DNA from: Larkinella insperata
GTDB lineage: Bacteria; Bacteroidota; Bacteroidia; Cytophagales; Spirosomataceae
NCBI RefSeq assembly: GCF_026248825.1
Contig: NZ_CP110973.1
Coordinates: 124,001-188,000, forward strand
DNA: 64,000 nt
Direction of reading: 5' to 3'
The notes beneath the pieces are model-generated. The model ran no database searches. It was not told where the DNA came from and worked only from the letters and a program-made list of their open reading frames with translations. The translations under genes and the position numbers were made by a program. This document shows, piece by piece, positions 18,801-28,900 of the stretch; the stretch's first letter is position 1, and every line of letters starts with the position of its first letter.

Positions 18801-18889
18801 CGTTTCCCTGTTCCGGTTCTCGCTCACAGGAGCTGACGAGGACCCGGGTTAAACACCCAGTTACTGAAAGCCATTAACCGTATACCGTT

Positions 18890-19342
18890 ATGACACCGTC
18901 GCAAATCTGGGCCGTGCTGGGCCTGCTGTTTCTAATCGCTGAAATGGTCAGCATTTCGTTCGTCTTCGCCTTTTTGAGCGCGGGGGCGTTGGTGACGGCC
19001 CTGCTCACCTGGCTGGGACTAACCTCCGATGTCAGCGCTCAATTGCTTTGTTTTTCGGTCGTTACCATTATTGCCCTGGTGGCCGGACGGAAACCGCTCC
19101 GGCGCTGGTTTGAGTCGCGGACGAAGAAGCAGGAATACGTCGAATACGTCGGCGACCGCGCGAACGTCACCCAAACCATCCCGGCCCACGGCGAAGGCCG
19201 GATTTTTTACCGGGGCACCGAATGGATCGCCATCTCAGAAACCGACGAGTCGATTCTGTCGGGCAGGCAGGTCGTGATTAAACGGATGGATGGGATTCGG
19301 GCGGTGGTCAATCAGGTGCCCATTGAAAGTTTGCTGTCATGA
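18890..19342 (+). CDS. NfeD-family membrane protein
   Basis: A 150-residue protein with two or three hydrophobic helices in the first 65 residues (WAVLGLLFLIAEMVSISFVF and a second at about 50-65) and a soluble C-terminal OB-fold of the NfeD type (EYVGDRANVTQTI ... GRIFYRGTEWIAISE ... VKR-type end). NfeD short forms act with stomatin-like partners, here encoded immediately upstream. It ends at a bidirectional terminator shared with the convergent phosphatase gene. Confidence 0.88.
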   Translation: MTPSQIWAVLGLLFLIAEMVSISFVFAFLSAGALVTALLTWLGLTSDVSAQLLCFSVVTIIALVAGRKPLRRWFESRTKKQEYVEYVGDRANVTQTIPAHGEGRIFYRGTEWIAISETDESILSGRQVVIKRMDGIRAVVNQVPIESLLS

Positions 19343-19360
19343 TCCGATGTGCCTTCGGGT

Positions 19361-19401
19361 AGAATAAAAAAACCGGCTTTCAGGGCCGGTTTTTTTATTC
19401 T
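19361..19401. terminator. Bidirectional terminator
   Basis: Perfect 17-nt arms (AGAATAAAAAAACCGGC and its complement) with a 7-nt loop, giving A-tract and T-tract on both strands. It serves the convergent NfeD (+) and PafA (-) genes. Confidence 0.9.
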
Positions 19402-19415
19402 AACGCTGTTAGACG

Positions 19416-21077
19416 CTACTTAATTGCTTCGGCAATCGGGTTACCGATGTTTCCGCTGGGCTCCAGAATGTGCAGAAGCGCCGAAACCGTCGAGGCAATG
19501 TCGGCAATGTGTGTCCGGCGGGTGGTTTCGCCCGGCTTGATACCCCAGCCGTAGAACAGCAGCGGGACGTGCGTATCGTAATTGAACAACGTACCGTGTG
19601 AGGTGCCGCCCTTCTGATAACCTTCCAGCCAGCCGGGTTGGGTAACAATGTATAAATCGCCACTCCGTTTGGGGTTGTACACGTTGCGCAACAGGGGCAG
19701 CCAGTATTCCGGTACCGAGTTGCCGTTGATATCGTGCAGATTCAGAATGTCCTGAATGCCCGGATTTTTCAACAAGGCCAGCCGCACCACTTCGGCCGCA
19801 TCCGCCACTTTGATTTTTTTCTCCCGCATCAGGTCGTGGTTCAGGTAGATTTGTCCGTTTGCATTTCCGGAAACCCATTTGCCCGGCCCAAAAGCCTCGG
19901 TCAGGGCTTTGTCGGTAGCCGCGCTGACGTTTCTTCCTTCCAGAAAGCCACCGGGCAGCTTTAGGCTGATCGAATACCCCGGGTTGTCGGCGGCACCGTG
20001 GTCAGCCGACAGAAACGTCAGATAATTGCCCTTGCCCACCTGCGCATCCAGCGCCGTCAGCAGGTCGGCAATGACTTTGTCGAGCCGCAGGTATTCGTCC
20101 TGGGCCTCAACCGACGAGGGGCTGAAGCGGTGGCCGATGGCGTCGGGCGATGAGAAACTGACACAAAGAAAATCGGTTTCGGTACCTTTCCCCAAATTTT
20201 CTCCTTTCAGGGCCGCCAGGGCCATTTCCTTCGTCAGAATATCGCCAAAAGGACTGGTGCGCAGGGCTTCATATTTACTGCCCAGCGAAGCAACCGCCTG
20301 GTGCGGAAATATGGCCTTCTGCTCCCCGGCCAGCGGATTTTCGAATGGCGTATCATCGGCCGTACTTTCGATGTATTGATCCAGCGGCAAGGTGGTCTCC
20401 CAGGTTTGCGTCAGGTATTTATCGGCCAGTTTGCGGGCGTTGAATTCCTTGGCCCACTGCGGCTGCTCCTTCATGTAAAACGTGCTCGAAATCCAGCTAC
20501 CGTCTTTTGAATCATACCAATAGGCGGCATTGGCGGCATGACCCGCGGGCAGGATAGCCCCCCGGTCTTTCATGGCAATACCGATCACTTTCGCACGACC
20601 CTGCGTGGCAATTTTCAACTGATCGGTTACGGTTGTTACCAGCAGATTACGGGGTGACATTTTACCCGCCGACGAAACCGTTCCGCTGGTCGAAACCGCC
20701 GAAACCGTTGAATCCTCGACGCAATAGACATCCCGATCCAGCTGCCGGTCGTACCAGTCGTTGCCCACGATGCCGGAAATGGCGGGCGCCGACCCCGTAT
20801 ATACGTGGGTGTGTCCGGGGGCCGTAATCGTAGCCGCGTAATGGTAATGGTTGTTGCGAGCGTTAAACCCGTCGCGCATCATTCGTTTGAAGCCACCTTC
20901 GCTGTATTTGTTGTAATACCGGTATAAATAATCGTAACGCATCTGGTCGACGATGATACCAACAACCAGTTTCGGGCGACTTAAGGGAGAGGAAGCAGGT
21001 GCCTTTTTCTGGGCTGCCGACTGCCCAAACGACAGGGCTGGCACCAACAGAAATACCGCAAAATGGAGTAATTTCAT
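19416..21077 (-). CDS. pafA: PafA-type alkaline phosphatase (phosphodiesterase/nucleotide pyrophosphatase fold)
   Basis: A 553-residue periplasmic enzyme with signal peptide (LLVPALSFGQS). The metal and nucleophile residues of the PafA family are visible: VGIIVDQMRYDYL with Asp44, then AATITAPGHTHVYTG with the threonine nucleophile (Thr85), FLSADHGA (Asp-His metal pair, about residue 356) and SHGTLFNYDTHVPLLFYG near the end. It hydrolyses phosphate monoesters in the periplasm to release inorganic phosphate. It is divergent from the CrtW-like gene by about 100 bp. Confidence 0.92.
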   Translation of the reverse strand: MKLLHFAVFLLVPALSFGQSAAQKKAPASSPLSRPKLVVGIIVDQMRYDYLYRYYNKYSEGGFKRMMRDGFNARNNHYHYAATITAPGHTHVYTGSAPAISGIVGNDWYDRQLDRDVYCVEDSTVSAVSTSGTVSSAGKMSPRNLLVTTVTDQLKIATQGRAKVIGIAMKDRGAILPAGHAANAAYWYDSKDGSWISSTFYMKEQPQWAKEFNARKLADKYLTQTWETTLPLDQYIESTADDTPFENPLAGEQKAIFPHQAVASLGSKYEALRTSPFGDILTKEMALAALKGENLGKGTETDFLCVSFSSPDAIGHRFSPSSVEAQDEYLRLDKVIADLLTALDAQVGKGNYLTFLSADHGAADNPGYSISLKLPGGFLEGRNVSAATDKALTEAFGPGKWVSGNANGQIYLNHDLMREKKIKVADAAEVVRLALLKNPGIQDILNLHDINGNSVPEYWLPLLRNVYNPKRSGDLYIVTQPGWLEGYQKGGTSHGTLFNYDTHVPLLFYGWGIKPGETTRRTHIADIASTVSALLHILEPSGNIGNPIAEAIK

Positions 21078-21176
21078 ACTAATGAAAGGAAACTGTTAAA
21101 AATCGGTCGGGTTACCAACCCAAAAGTAGTGAACATTTCTCGTTCACGTGTCGTTAGCCGGTAAATGAATTGTTAA

Positions 21177-21914
21177 ATGACGCCATCTGCCATTTCGTTC
21201 AAACCGGCCCAAATCGGCAACCGGGGCCTGCTTGCGGCCACCCTCATTCTGCTGAGCTGGCTGGGAATGCTGATTTTCCTGCTCAATTTCCCCATTGACT
21301 GGAAAAATCCGCTGATTTATCTTTTCGTATTGATTCAGACGCACCTGTACACCGGCGTTTTCATTACGGCCCACGATGCCATTCACGGCGTGGTGGCTCC
21401 GCACAACAAACGACTCAACTACTGGATTGGCTTTCTCTGCACCACGTTGTTTGCCTTCAACAACTACAACCGGCTCAGCCGCAAGCACCACCTGCACCAC
21501 CAGCATTCGGCCACCCACGACGACCCCGATTTCCACGACGGCAACCCTCATTTTCTTGCCTGGTATTACAGTTTTCTGAAGGAGTACATTTCGGTGATTC
21601 AGATCGTGCTGATGGGCATTACGTACAACATTCTGAAGATCTGGTTTCCGATGGAAAATCTGATCGTATTCTGGATGGTTCCGGCCATTCTAAGCACGTT
21701 CCAGTTGTTCTATTTCGGGACCTACCTCCCCCACCGCGGTGAACACCACAACCCGCCCCACAATGCCCGCAGCCAGAAGCTAAACCACATAACCGCCTTT
21801 CTGAGCTGTTATTTCTTCGGGTACCACGCCGAACACCACAACTGGCCGTATCTGCCCTGGTGGAAATTGCCGGAAGCGCGGGTGAAGAGTGATGAGTTAA
21901 GAATGAAGAATTAA
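21177..21914 (+). CDS. crtW: CrtW-like beta-carotene ketolase (fatty acid desaturase superfamily)
   Basis: A 245-residue membrane di-iron enzyme with three histidine boxes: HDAIH (66-70), HHLHH (104-108) and HAEHH (217-221). DDPDFHDG, FYFGTYLPHRGEHH and FFGYHAEHHNWPYLPWWKLP are characteristic of CrtW ketolases rather than acyl-lipid desaturases. It would add keto groups to the beta-rings of carotenoids, giving red-orange pigments. The last nine residues (KSDELRMKN) are encoded by an intergenic-type repeat, so the tail is probably not functional. The convergent polyprenyl synthase gene lies 20 bp away. No other carotenoid gene is in the window. Confidence 0.8.
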   Translation: MTPSAISFKPAQIGNRGLLAATLILLSWLGMLIFLLNFPIDWKNPLIYLFVLIQTHLYTGVFITAHDAIHGVVAPHNKRLNYWIGFLCTTLFAFNNYNRLSRKHHLHHQHSATHDDPDFHDGNPHFLAWYYSFLKEYISVIQIVLMGITYNILKIWFPMENLIVFWMVPAILSTFQLFYFGTYLPHRGEHHNPPHNARSQKLNHITAFLSCYFFGYHAEHHNWPYLPWWKLPEARVKSDELRMKN

Positions 21915-21920
21915 GAGTTG
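21890..21920. repeat. GATGAGTTAAGAATGAAG-type repeat overlapping the CrtW-like gene end
   Basis: The last 25 bp of the ketolase frame and its stop codon lie in a repeat of the family GTGATGAGTTAAGAATGAAG, also seen (inverted) at 3586-3618 and related to 49521-49585. Confidence 0.5.
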
Positions 21921-21933
21921 CCTGACACTTCAC

Positions 21934-22908
21934 TTATTTACTCCGCTCGATGGTATACTGAACCAGTTGTTCGAGGGAGGTGCGGTAAACGGACTCGGGC
22001 AGCGAAAACAGCAGCGCCCGGGCTTCGTCGACGTAGCGGGTCATGACGGTGGTCGCGTACTGAATGCCGCCGGATTTTTTGACAAAGTCAATCACTTCGG
22101 CCACCCGTTTCGGATTTTCGCTCTCGTTTTTAACAATGTTGATCATCCGCCGTTTTTCGGTCCAGCCCGCGTGGTTGAGCGCGTAAATCAGGGGCAGCGT
22201 CATTTTCTTTTCCTTGATGTCGATGCCAAGCGGTTTGCCAACCTCCATTTCCCCGTAATCAAACAAATCGTCTTTGATCTGAAAGGCGATGCCCACTTTT
22301 TCGCCAAACATCCGGGCGGTTTCCACCACGTCTTCCGTAGCGCCTACCGAACGGGCACCCACGGCGCAGCAGGCCGATATCAGAGAGGCCGTTTTCTGGC
22401 GGATAATCTCGTAATAAATCTCTTCCGTAATGTCTAACCGGCGGGCCTTTTCGATTTGCAGCAGTTCACCCTCGCTGATTTCGCGCACGGCGGTCGAGAC
22501 GATTTTCAGCAGGGCATGTTCGTTGTTATCGACCGAAAGCAGCAAACCGCGGGCGAGCAGGTAGTCGCCCACCAGCACGGCAATCTTGTTTTTCCAGAGA
22601 GCATTGATCGAAAAAAAGCTCCGGCGGTAATTCGAATCGTCGACCACATCGTCGTGTACCAGCGTGGCCGTGTGCAGCAGTTCGATCAAAGCCGCCCCGC
22701 GATGGGTCGATTCGGTGATGGAACCGCACACGCCCGCCGTCAGGAAGACGAACATGGGCCGGAGTTGCTTGCCTTTCCGGCGCACAATGTAGTTCATGAT
22801 CTGATCCAGCAACATGACTTCGCTTTTCATGAACTGCCGAAATTTTTGCTCGAACGTTTCCATTTCGGCAGCAATCGGCGCTTGTATGTCCCGGATTGAT
22901 AGTGGCAT
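21934..22908 (-). CDS. Polyprenyl synthetase (octaprenyl/solanesyl-type diphosphate synthase)
   Basis: A 324-residue all-helical trans-prenyltransferase. The first aspartate motif is HDDVVDDSNYRR (DDxxD at 86-90) and the second is IKDDLFDYG (213-217). GKQLRPMFVF and GDYLLARG are also family motifs. It condenses isopentenyl diphosphate with an allylic primer to a long-chain polyprenyl diphosphate, most likely for the menaquinone side chain. It could also supply geranylgeranyl diphosphate for carotenoids; chain length cannot be fixed from sequence. Confidence 0.9.
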   Translation of the reverse strand: MPLSIRDIQAPIAAEMETFEQKFRQFMKSEVMLLDQIMNYIVRRKGKQLRPMFVFLTAGVCGSITESTHRGAALIELLHTATLVHDDVVDDSNYRRSFFSINALWKNKIAVLVGDYLLARGLLLSVDNNEHALLKIVSTAVREISEGELLQIEKARRLDITEEIYYEIIRQKTASLISACCAVGARSVGATEDVVETARMFGEKVGIAFQIKDDLFDYGEMEVGKPLGIDIKEKKMTLPLIYALNHAGWTEKRRMINIVKNESENPKRVAEVIDFVKKSGGIQYATTVMTRYVDEARALLFSLPESVYRTSLEQLVQYTIERSK

Positions 22909-23097
22909 CAGTGCAACTAGTCCGTCAACTAGGACGAACCGTATTCAGGGCGCAAGTATACCACCGAAACGTGAACATCAGGACAAAACTTCAAAAAATT
23001 ATGGAGGATGAATTATGAACGATGCCCGGAAAGGTGTTATTTAAGCTTTTGTTCGTCACGTCTTGTTGCTGATTTATCAATCTTAGTTTCGTCTTCC

Positions 23098-24015
23098 ATG
23101 CGTGCATTGGTGTTAGGGGGCGGGTCCCTGAAGGGTGCGTTTCAGGCAGGAGCCATTCAGGCCGTTCTGGAAGCCGGTTATGAGCCCGAAGCAATTTACG
23201 GCATCTCGGTTGGTAGTTTAAACGCAGTTTTCCTGACGCACGAAGCCGGAAAACAGTTTGCGGAGCACGGAGCCATTGACTGGCCCAGAGCCGGGCGGCA
23301 ATTGATCGAATTCTGGATTCGAAACATCACAAAGCCCGAAGATGTGGCCGTAATCCGGTCGCGGTTTATGATGGGCTACAACACGCTGATGAGCCGCTTT
23401 GACGGCTTGCTCGACAACACCCCGCTTCAAACGCTGATCCGGACCCACATCAAGCTTCCCATTCTCGTCAACAGCCCCGTGAAGCTGAAGGTGGGCGCCG
23501 TTGATATTATTAAGGGCGATATGATCTACACCACCAACGAAGACGAGAGTATTCTGGATTACGTCATTGCCAGCAGTTCGCTGCCGTTTCTGATGCCCGC
23601 CGTCTGCATCGGTGGAGATCGCCAGAAAATGTTTCTGGATGGCGGTTTGCGGGAAGTGGCTCCGCTGCGGGAAGCCATCGACGACGGGGCGAATGAACTG
23701 GTCTGCGTTGCCTGTCACGCCAAACGAATTTTTACCGAGAAATTCAACTACCGCAGCCTGCTGAACCTGGCGGAAAGGGTGAAGGACATTACCGTTAATC
23801 AGATCGTCAACAACGACATTGCCTGGGCCGAACGCTGGATCGAGCGGGAGAAACTTCGGGGCAACGAGATGCACCTGACACTCATCCGCCCCCACGAGCC
23901 CCTGTACCTGAACCTGATGAAATTCACCTCCGAGGATATCGGGCGACTGATCGTTCAGGGCTATGAGCACGCGACGGAAGTGCTGCGGGCCGGGGGCGTC
24001 AGACGGAAAGTGTGA
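23098..24015 (+). CDS. Patatin-like phospholipase
   Basis: A 305-residue lipid acyl hydrolase. The start ATG at 23098 places MRALVLGGGSLKGAFQAGAI at the N-terminus, the glycine-rich oxyanion loop of patatins. The nucleophile elbow is GISVGSLNAVF (GxSxG, Ser about 43) and the catalytic Asp is in DGGLRE (about residue 181). KGAFQ rather than RGAYQ is a small variation. No signal peptide is seen, so it is probably cytoplasmic or membrane-associated. The substrate is unknown. Confidence 0.9.
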   Translation: MRALVLGGGSLKGAFQAGAIQAVLEAGYEPEAIYGISVGSLNAVFLTHEAGKQFAEHGAIDWPRAGRQLIEFWIRNITKPEDVAVIRSRFMMGYNTLMSRFDGLLDNTPLQTLIRTHIKLPILVNSPVKLKVGAVDIIKGDMIYTTNEDESILDYVIASSSLPFLMPAVCIGGDRQKMFLDGGLREVAPLREAIDDGANELVCVACHAKRIFTEKFNYRSLLNLAERVKDITVNQIVNNDIAWAERWIEREKLRGNEMHLTLIRPHEPLYLNLMKFTSEDIGRLIVQGYEHATEVLRAGGVRRKV

Positions 24016-24276
24016 AAGCAGTTGGTACTGCCTGTCAAGAATTACCGAAGTAGTTTGGAATGACGAATGGGTAGAAGCAAGCAGGGCAGTTCGCAGTCGT
24101 CTAAAACCGCAGTCCAACTCCTGCTGATCCCGTAACAAATCCCGACCAACAAATCAATCAAACGAATACACCTGACATGCTACGCCCGCATCTGATCGGT
24201 GGTCGCCCTGTCACCGGGAACAGTCGCGCAATCGCTTCCCCGCCTGGACCGCTCATCGTTGGCTTCGTTTTGCGGT

Positions 24277-25038
24277 TCAGTCGAATTGACTGGTTGGTGG
24301 ATAAATGACCCAGCCACCTTCGTTGTTCGAATCATATCCTTCTCGAATCCAATCCTCACTTTTATAAAATTCGTCACCAATTGTCTGGGCGTTCAGGTCG
24401 ACCTGATCGTTAAAAAGGCCGTGGAAGATGGTGTTCTGCTTTTGGTCCCGGTAGTTCACTTCCAGCCCCGGCAATGGCTGGCTGTAGATGCTATATGGCA
24501 CAAAACGGTACCCATCAAAGGATTCCTCCATAAGCGCACAGATTCGTTTGAATACATCCGCGTATTCGTTTTCCGGCGCAAGCGTCAGAATGGTGGTCGA
24601 ACAATACCGTTTGTTTAGGAATGAGGGGTAGGGCGCGTCCTCGTCTTGTAAAACAATTTCGGTTACATCACGGCCCAACACGGTATAATACGGTTCTAAC
24701 AGGCTGACGGTAAAGAATAACTCCTGGTAGCGGGTCAGGTTTCCCGACGGTATTTTTTTCAGAATCAGCCGGGCACTGAACGAAGGCACCTGACCATAGG
24801 TGGTGCCCACTACTTCGTTGCCGGTTTGATCAGCCAGCGTTTTCTCTACTACATGCCAGCGGCTGGTGTAATTTCCGTCCTGATGAATGTTTTCAAAAAC
24901 CAGCGACTCCAGCTTCTTCAAGCCTGGATAATGCTGGTACATTTCGTACCCATCGCCCTTCGGAATACCGATCGGATAGAATGCTTTTATGCTGTCGTAA
25001 ATCGGCCAGTAATCAAACTTTTCGTGATTAAAGTGCAT
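24277..25038 (-). CDS. Hypothetical protein, not recognised
   Basis: A 253-residue soluble protein without signal peptide or membrane segment. It is rich in aromatic and acidic residues (FDYWPIYDSIKAFYPIGIPKG at the start is quoted only in part as FDYWPIYDSIKAFYP) and has a low-complexity end (DSNNEGGWVIYPPTSQFD). I do not recognise the family. It begins 18 bp after the GDPD gene on the same strand, so the two may be one transcript. The size and composition resemble some orphan immunity or interaction proteins, but nothing proves this. The region from its end to the patatin gene (about 260 bp) holds nothing I can identify. Confidence 0.75.
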   Translation of the reverse strand: MHFNHEKFDYWPIYDSIKAFYPIGIPKGDGYEMYQHYPGLKKLESLVFENIHQDGNYTSRWHVVEKTLADQTGNEVVGTTYGQVPSFSARLILKKIPSGNLTRYQELFFTVSLLEPYYTVLGRDVTEIVLQDEDAPYPSFLNKRYCSTTILTLAPENEYADVFKRICALMEESFDGYRFVPYSIYSQPLPGLEVNYRDQKQNTIFHGLFNDQVDLNAQTIGDEFYKSEDWIREGYDSNNEGGWVIYPPTSQFD

Positions 25039-25056
25039 GGCTCCTTCGGGTCTGAA

Positions 25057-25929
25057 TTATTTTTTATTGGTAAACAACGCGTTGACCTCCACCGGCCGGT
25101 CAGTCGTCAGGATGTCCGCACCGGTCTGGACGATCTTACGGTATTCAGCGGCCACTTCGGTGATCGGTTTTTCGTCCAGATTTCCGGGGCCGTAGGTGCC
25201 TGCCGTGCAGGGAATGCCGTCGCGGTGAAGTCGCTCGTAGAAACTGGTTTCCTGCCGCGACGCCAGCGCAATCAGGTGGGGCAGGGAAAGACCGGCCTTG
25301 CGGAGCGTTTCGCCGTGATCGGCCTGGTTGAAGCCCAGCGCCACCCAAACATCCGGGTATTGTTTCCGCAGCCGTAGCGCGTCGTCCACCGAATAGCAGA
25401 TGATGAATACGCTGTGCAACGCCTTGTGATCCGTAATCGCTTTCATCATTTTGCGCAAATCAACGCCCGGTTTGGCATCAATTGCCATGACGGCCTTACC
25501 GGCTCCCCATTTCAGCACGTCCTCAAAAAGCGGAATGCGCTGGCGGGTCGGCTGGCCGCGCAGATCGCGCAGTGAAACCGTTTTCAGTTCTGCCCACGAC
25601 GAGGCTTTCAGCGAGCCGCTACCTGTTGTAGTCCGGTCGATTTCGTCATCGTGCAACAGCACCAGCACACTGTCCCGCGTCATCCGAACATCCATTTCGA
25701 TGATGGCGTCCGGCACCTGCTGATAAGTACGCCGAAACGTCTCCAGGCTGTTTTCCGTCTCCGTCGGTTCGGGACCACCCCGGTGTGCCAGAATCAGCGG
25801 CTGGCTTCGGTCAGGCCGGTAAGCTAGTACTTTCTCCAACGCCCTGGCCGTCGTGAATCTGGCTTTTTTCTGCGCATACAGGTTGACACTGTTCAGCAGA
25901 AACCAACTCCAAAAAATATACTTTTTCAT
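25057..25929 (-). CDS. Glycerophosphodiester phosphodiesterase, exported
   Basis: A 290-residue GDPD-family TIM barrel with an N-terminal signal peptide (IFWSWFLLNSVNLYAQ). PLILAHRGGPEPTETENSLE (first part) carries the catalytic His-Arg of the HRG motif and the Glu of the ENT-like motif (ENS here). EMDVRMTRDSVLVLLHDDEIDRTT gives the second acidic pair and His. AIDAKPG and a late DILTTDRP complete the pattern. It should release glycerol-3-phosphate from deacylated phospholipids in the periplasm. Confidence 0.9.
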   Translation of the reverse strand: MKKYIFWSWFLLNSVNLYAQKKARFTTARALEKVLAYRPDRSQPLILAHRGGPEPTETENSLETFRRTYQQVPDAIIEMDVRMTRDSVLVLLHDDEIDRTTTGSGSLKASSWAELKTVSLRDLRGQPTRQRIPLFEDVLKWGAGKAVMAIDAKPGVDLRKMMKAITDHKALHSVFIICYSVDDALRLRKQYPDVWVALGFNQADHGETLRKAGLSLPHLIALASRQETSFYERLHRDGIPCTAGTYGPGNLDEKPITEVAAEYRKIVQTGADILTTDRPVEVNALFTNKK

Positions 25930-25936
25930 CTTTCAC

Positions 25937-25970
25937 AAAAAATCCCCCGCCGGATAAGCTCGGCGGGGGA
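25937..25970 (-). terminator. Terminator after the first Oar-like receptor gene
   Basis: Minus strand: 10-bp GC stem TCCCCCGCCG / CGGCGGGGGA with an 8-nt loop, then TTTTTT. It is 25 bp beyond the stop at 25995. Confidence 0.9.
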
Positions 25971-25994
25971 CATATTTACTAAACGTTTAACCAA

Positions 25995-28900
25995 TTAGTT
26001 GAAAATATACCGGATACCGAGTTGCGCCTGATAAACTGCGTTCAGGTTTTGAGCCGGTACGAAGGAATCCTTCAGCAAGCCGGCCTGCCGCTGCCCTCTG
26101 AATGTCTGGGTCGCCAGTCGGTACGTCGGAACGCCAGTCGTCGTGTTCACACTCGCCAGCGTCAGCGGGTTCGAGGTAGACGACGAGGTAGAAGCCGTCA
26201 GCGCATAGCCCAGGCCCCAGCTGTTGTTCAGCAGGTTTCCGAAGTTCAGGATATCGGCGCGGAACTGGATCGTGTTCCGTTTGCCCTTGTTACCTACAGC
26301 GACATAAAACTCCTGCACCACTGACAGGTCGAAGCGGGTCAACCACGGATAAGCACCCCCGTTCCGCTCGGCGTACTGACCGCGACGGCTATTGAGATAC
26401 TTGTTGTCCTGGATGTACGTTTCGAACGCGGCAGCCTGCTGTTCGGGCGAATACGTCACCGCCGGAATGGCTGGCTCCGTAGCCGTAGCCGGAACGGCAG
26501 CAACCGTCAGCGGAGCGAAGGTCAGTTCAGACGCGTTACGCGGTACGTAGAGCAGGTCGTTGGTCGTCTGACCGTCTAAGTTGACATCCTGGTTGTAAAC
26601 ATAGGAAATTTTGCTTCCGCTGTTTCCAAGCACGCCCAGCGTAATGGCTGTTGAACCGCCCAGCTTACCGCCATAGTTCAGCCGGTAGGTAGCGTATCCA
26701 ATTACGCGGTGCCGCAAATCCTGATCAGAATACGCCGTTGTCAGGTAGTTTTGGCCATATACAGACGGAACGTTGGCCTGTACCGTGCTACCTACCACGG
26801 CCAGGTCACGCGCCTGCCCATAAGTATACGCCAGCGAGAAGCCCAGACCCCGGACAGCCGGTTTCTCCAGTTTCGCCGTCACGATGTATGAGCTACCCTT
26901 GTTGGTGTTGCGCAGCACGAAGGCGTTGGTAATTTCCCGGTTGTAATACCGAGCCGCCGACAACGCCGAGCCCGTCAGACCAAAAGCCGGGAAAACCGGG
27001 CGGTTGTCCGGACCACTTAACGTTCGGTCGCCTTGCGGTGCCCGCAGGTTCGCATCAATGTACCGCAGCGCCTGGATGTTTTTGTTGTAGACAAACTCCA
27101 GCGTACCAATCAGGCCCCAGGGCAACCGTTGGTCTATGGCAATGTTGGTTTTCCAGATTTGCGGGTATTTCAGGTTCTGATCCGATGCGTTGATAACGTA
27201 AGGTGCCAATCGGGAAATGTCAACGCTATCCGGGTTGGGCCGGATGGCCGCCGGCAGCTTGCTGGGATCCGTTACAAACGGAACCGCCGTGGTATCAGTC
27301 AGGTTAATGACGGCGGTGTTTACCCCGTTATTACCCAACTGGTTCGACACCAATACTTCCGGAATACGGGATACGAAGATACCGGTACCACCCCGAATTT
27401 GCGTCGTTTTGTCACCTTTTACGTCCCAGTTAAAACCAATCCGGGGTGACAGCAGCAGACGGGGTTTGGGGAACGTACCGGTCGTGATTTTGTAATCCTC
27501 CCCGTTTTCATTTTTAAACGTCAGCCCGGCCACAATCGGGTTGTTAAAGTCTTCAGCCGTGCTGTTGTTGTAGTGGAAAATATCCGCCCGCAGACCCGCC
27601 GTCACTTTAATGTTCGGCGTGGCCTGGTACTCGTCCTGCACATAGGCACTGTACAGGCTGCGTTTCAACGTCTGCAGCGGTTCGCCCCCGCCCGGAATCA
27701 ACGAATAGCGCAGGTTGTAACGGGCTAACCGTACCGGTGAAATCGGGTTGTTCGGGTTGTTGATAGACGCCAGAGCCGCCTGTTTGAAATCATCAATGGA
27801 GTTGTACACATACACCCCGTTTGACGAGGGGAAGAACACGTTGTTCGAGGTGTAGTACTCATACACCAGCCCCGCCGTGAACGTATGTTTGCCCAGGAAG
27901 TAGTTGAAGTTGTTCGTGATGTTAAACGTCGAATAATTCAGCTTGTTATTCGGCGTAAACGGATCAAAACCGATCGACGTGTACGTACTTCCATCCTTCA
28001 AAATATCGATGGTCGAAAACAAACTGGTTTTATAAGCCCGGTCTTCCAACTGCTTGTTGTAGGTAACAATCAGGTTGTTGGCAAACTTTCCGCCGAAGTT
28101 AGAGGTCAATTCAGCCGCCAGCGAACGGGTATTGTCCGCGATGTTGTATCCCGAGTTTTCCGGTGAAATTGCCAGTGCGCTATTGCTCCGGTTTCCGTTT
28201 CCGGCCGTGTTGCTGCTGTTGCTGTTGCTGATGATCTGATCGGAATCCGAGTTGTGGTGTGAATACCGTACCGACAGTTTATGTTGGTCGTTGATGTTGT
28301 AGTCCAGACGGATCAACCCTTTGATGCTATTTACTTCATTGTTGAAACCGTCCAGAGCGCCCAGGTTGTAGCCAAAGTTCGTTTGCATGAACGAGGATAG
28401 GTCCTGCATATCGGCCAGTGTTACCCGCGATACCTGTCCGCCCGTGTTTGAACCCCGGTTCAGACTCCAGAGCAACGCGGGAGCGCTGCTTTTGAACATC
28501 TCCCCGTTGACGAAGAAGAACAGTTTGTTTTTAATGATGGGGCCGCCCAACCGGAAGCCATAGGTCTTTTCGTTGATGTTTGGTTTCGGCGTAATTTCTA
28601 CTCCATCCGCCTTTTTTCCCACCAGACTATTGTTCCGGAACAGGTGATACACCGATCCCGAAAATTCGTTTGTACCCGAGCGGGTCACGGCGTTGATGCC
28701 GGCCCCCGTAAAACCCGATTGCCGAACGTCAAACGGCGCTACGTTCACCTGAAGCTGGTCAATGGCATCGAGCGAAACGGCGGTTGTTCCCGTCCGTCCG
28801 CCGGCCAGTGCCGAGCTACCCAGGCCAAAACCGTTGTTAAACACCGAACCGTCGATGGTAAAGTTATTGAAACGCGGGTCCTGACCGGCAAACGACTGAC

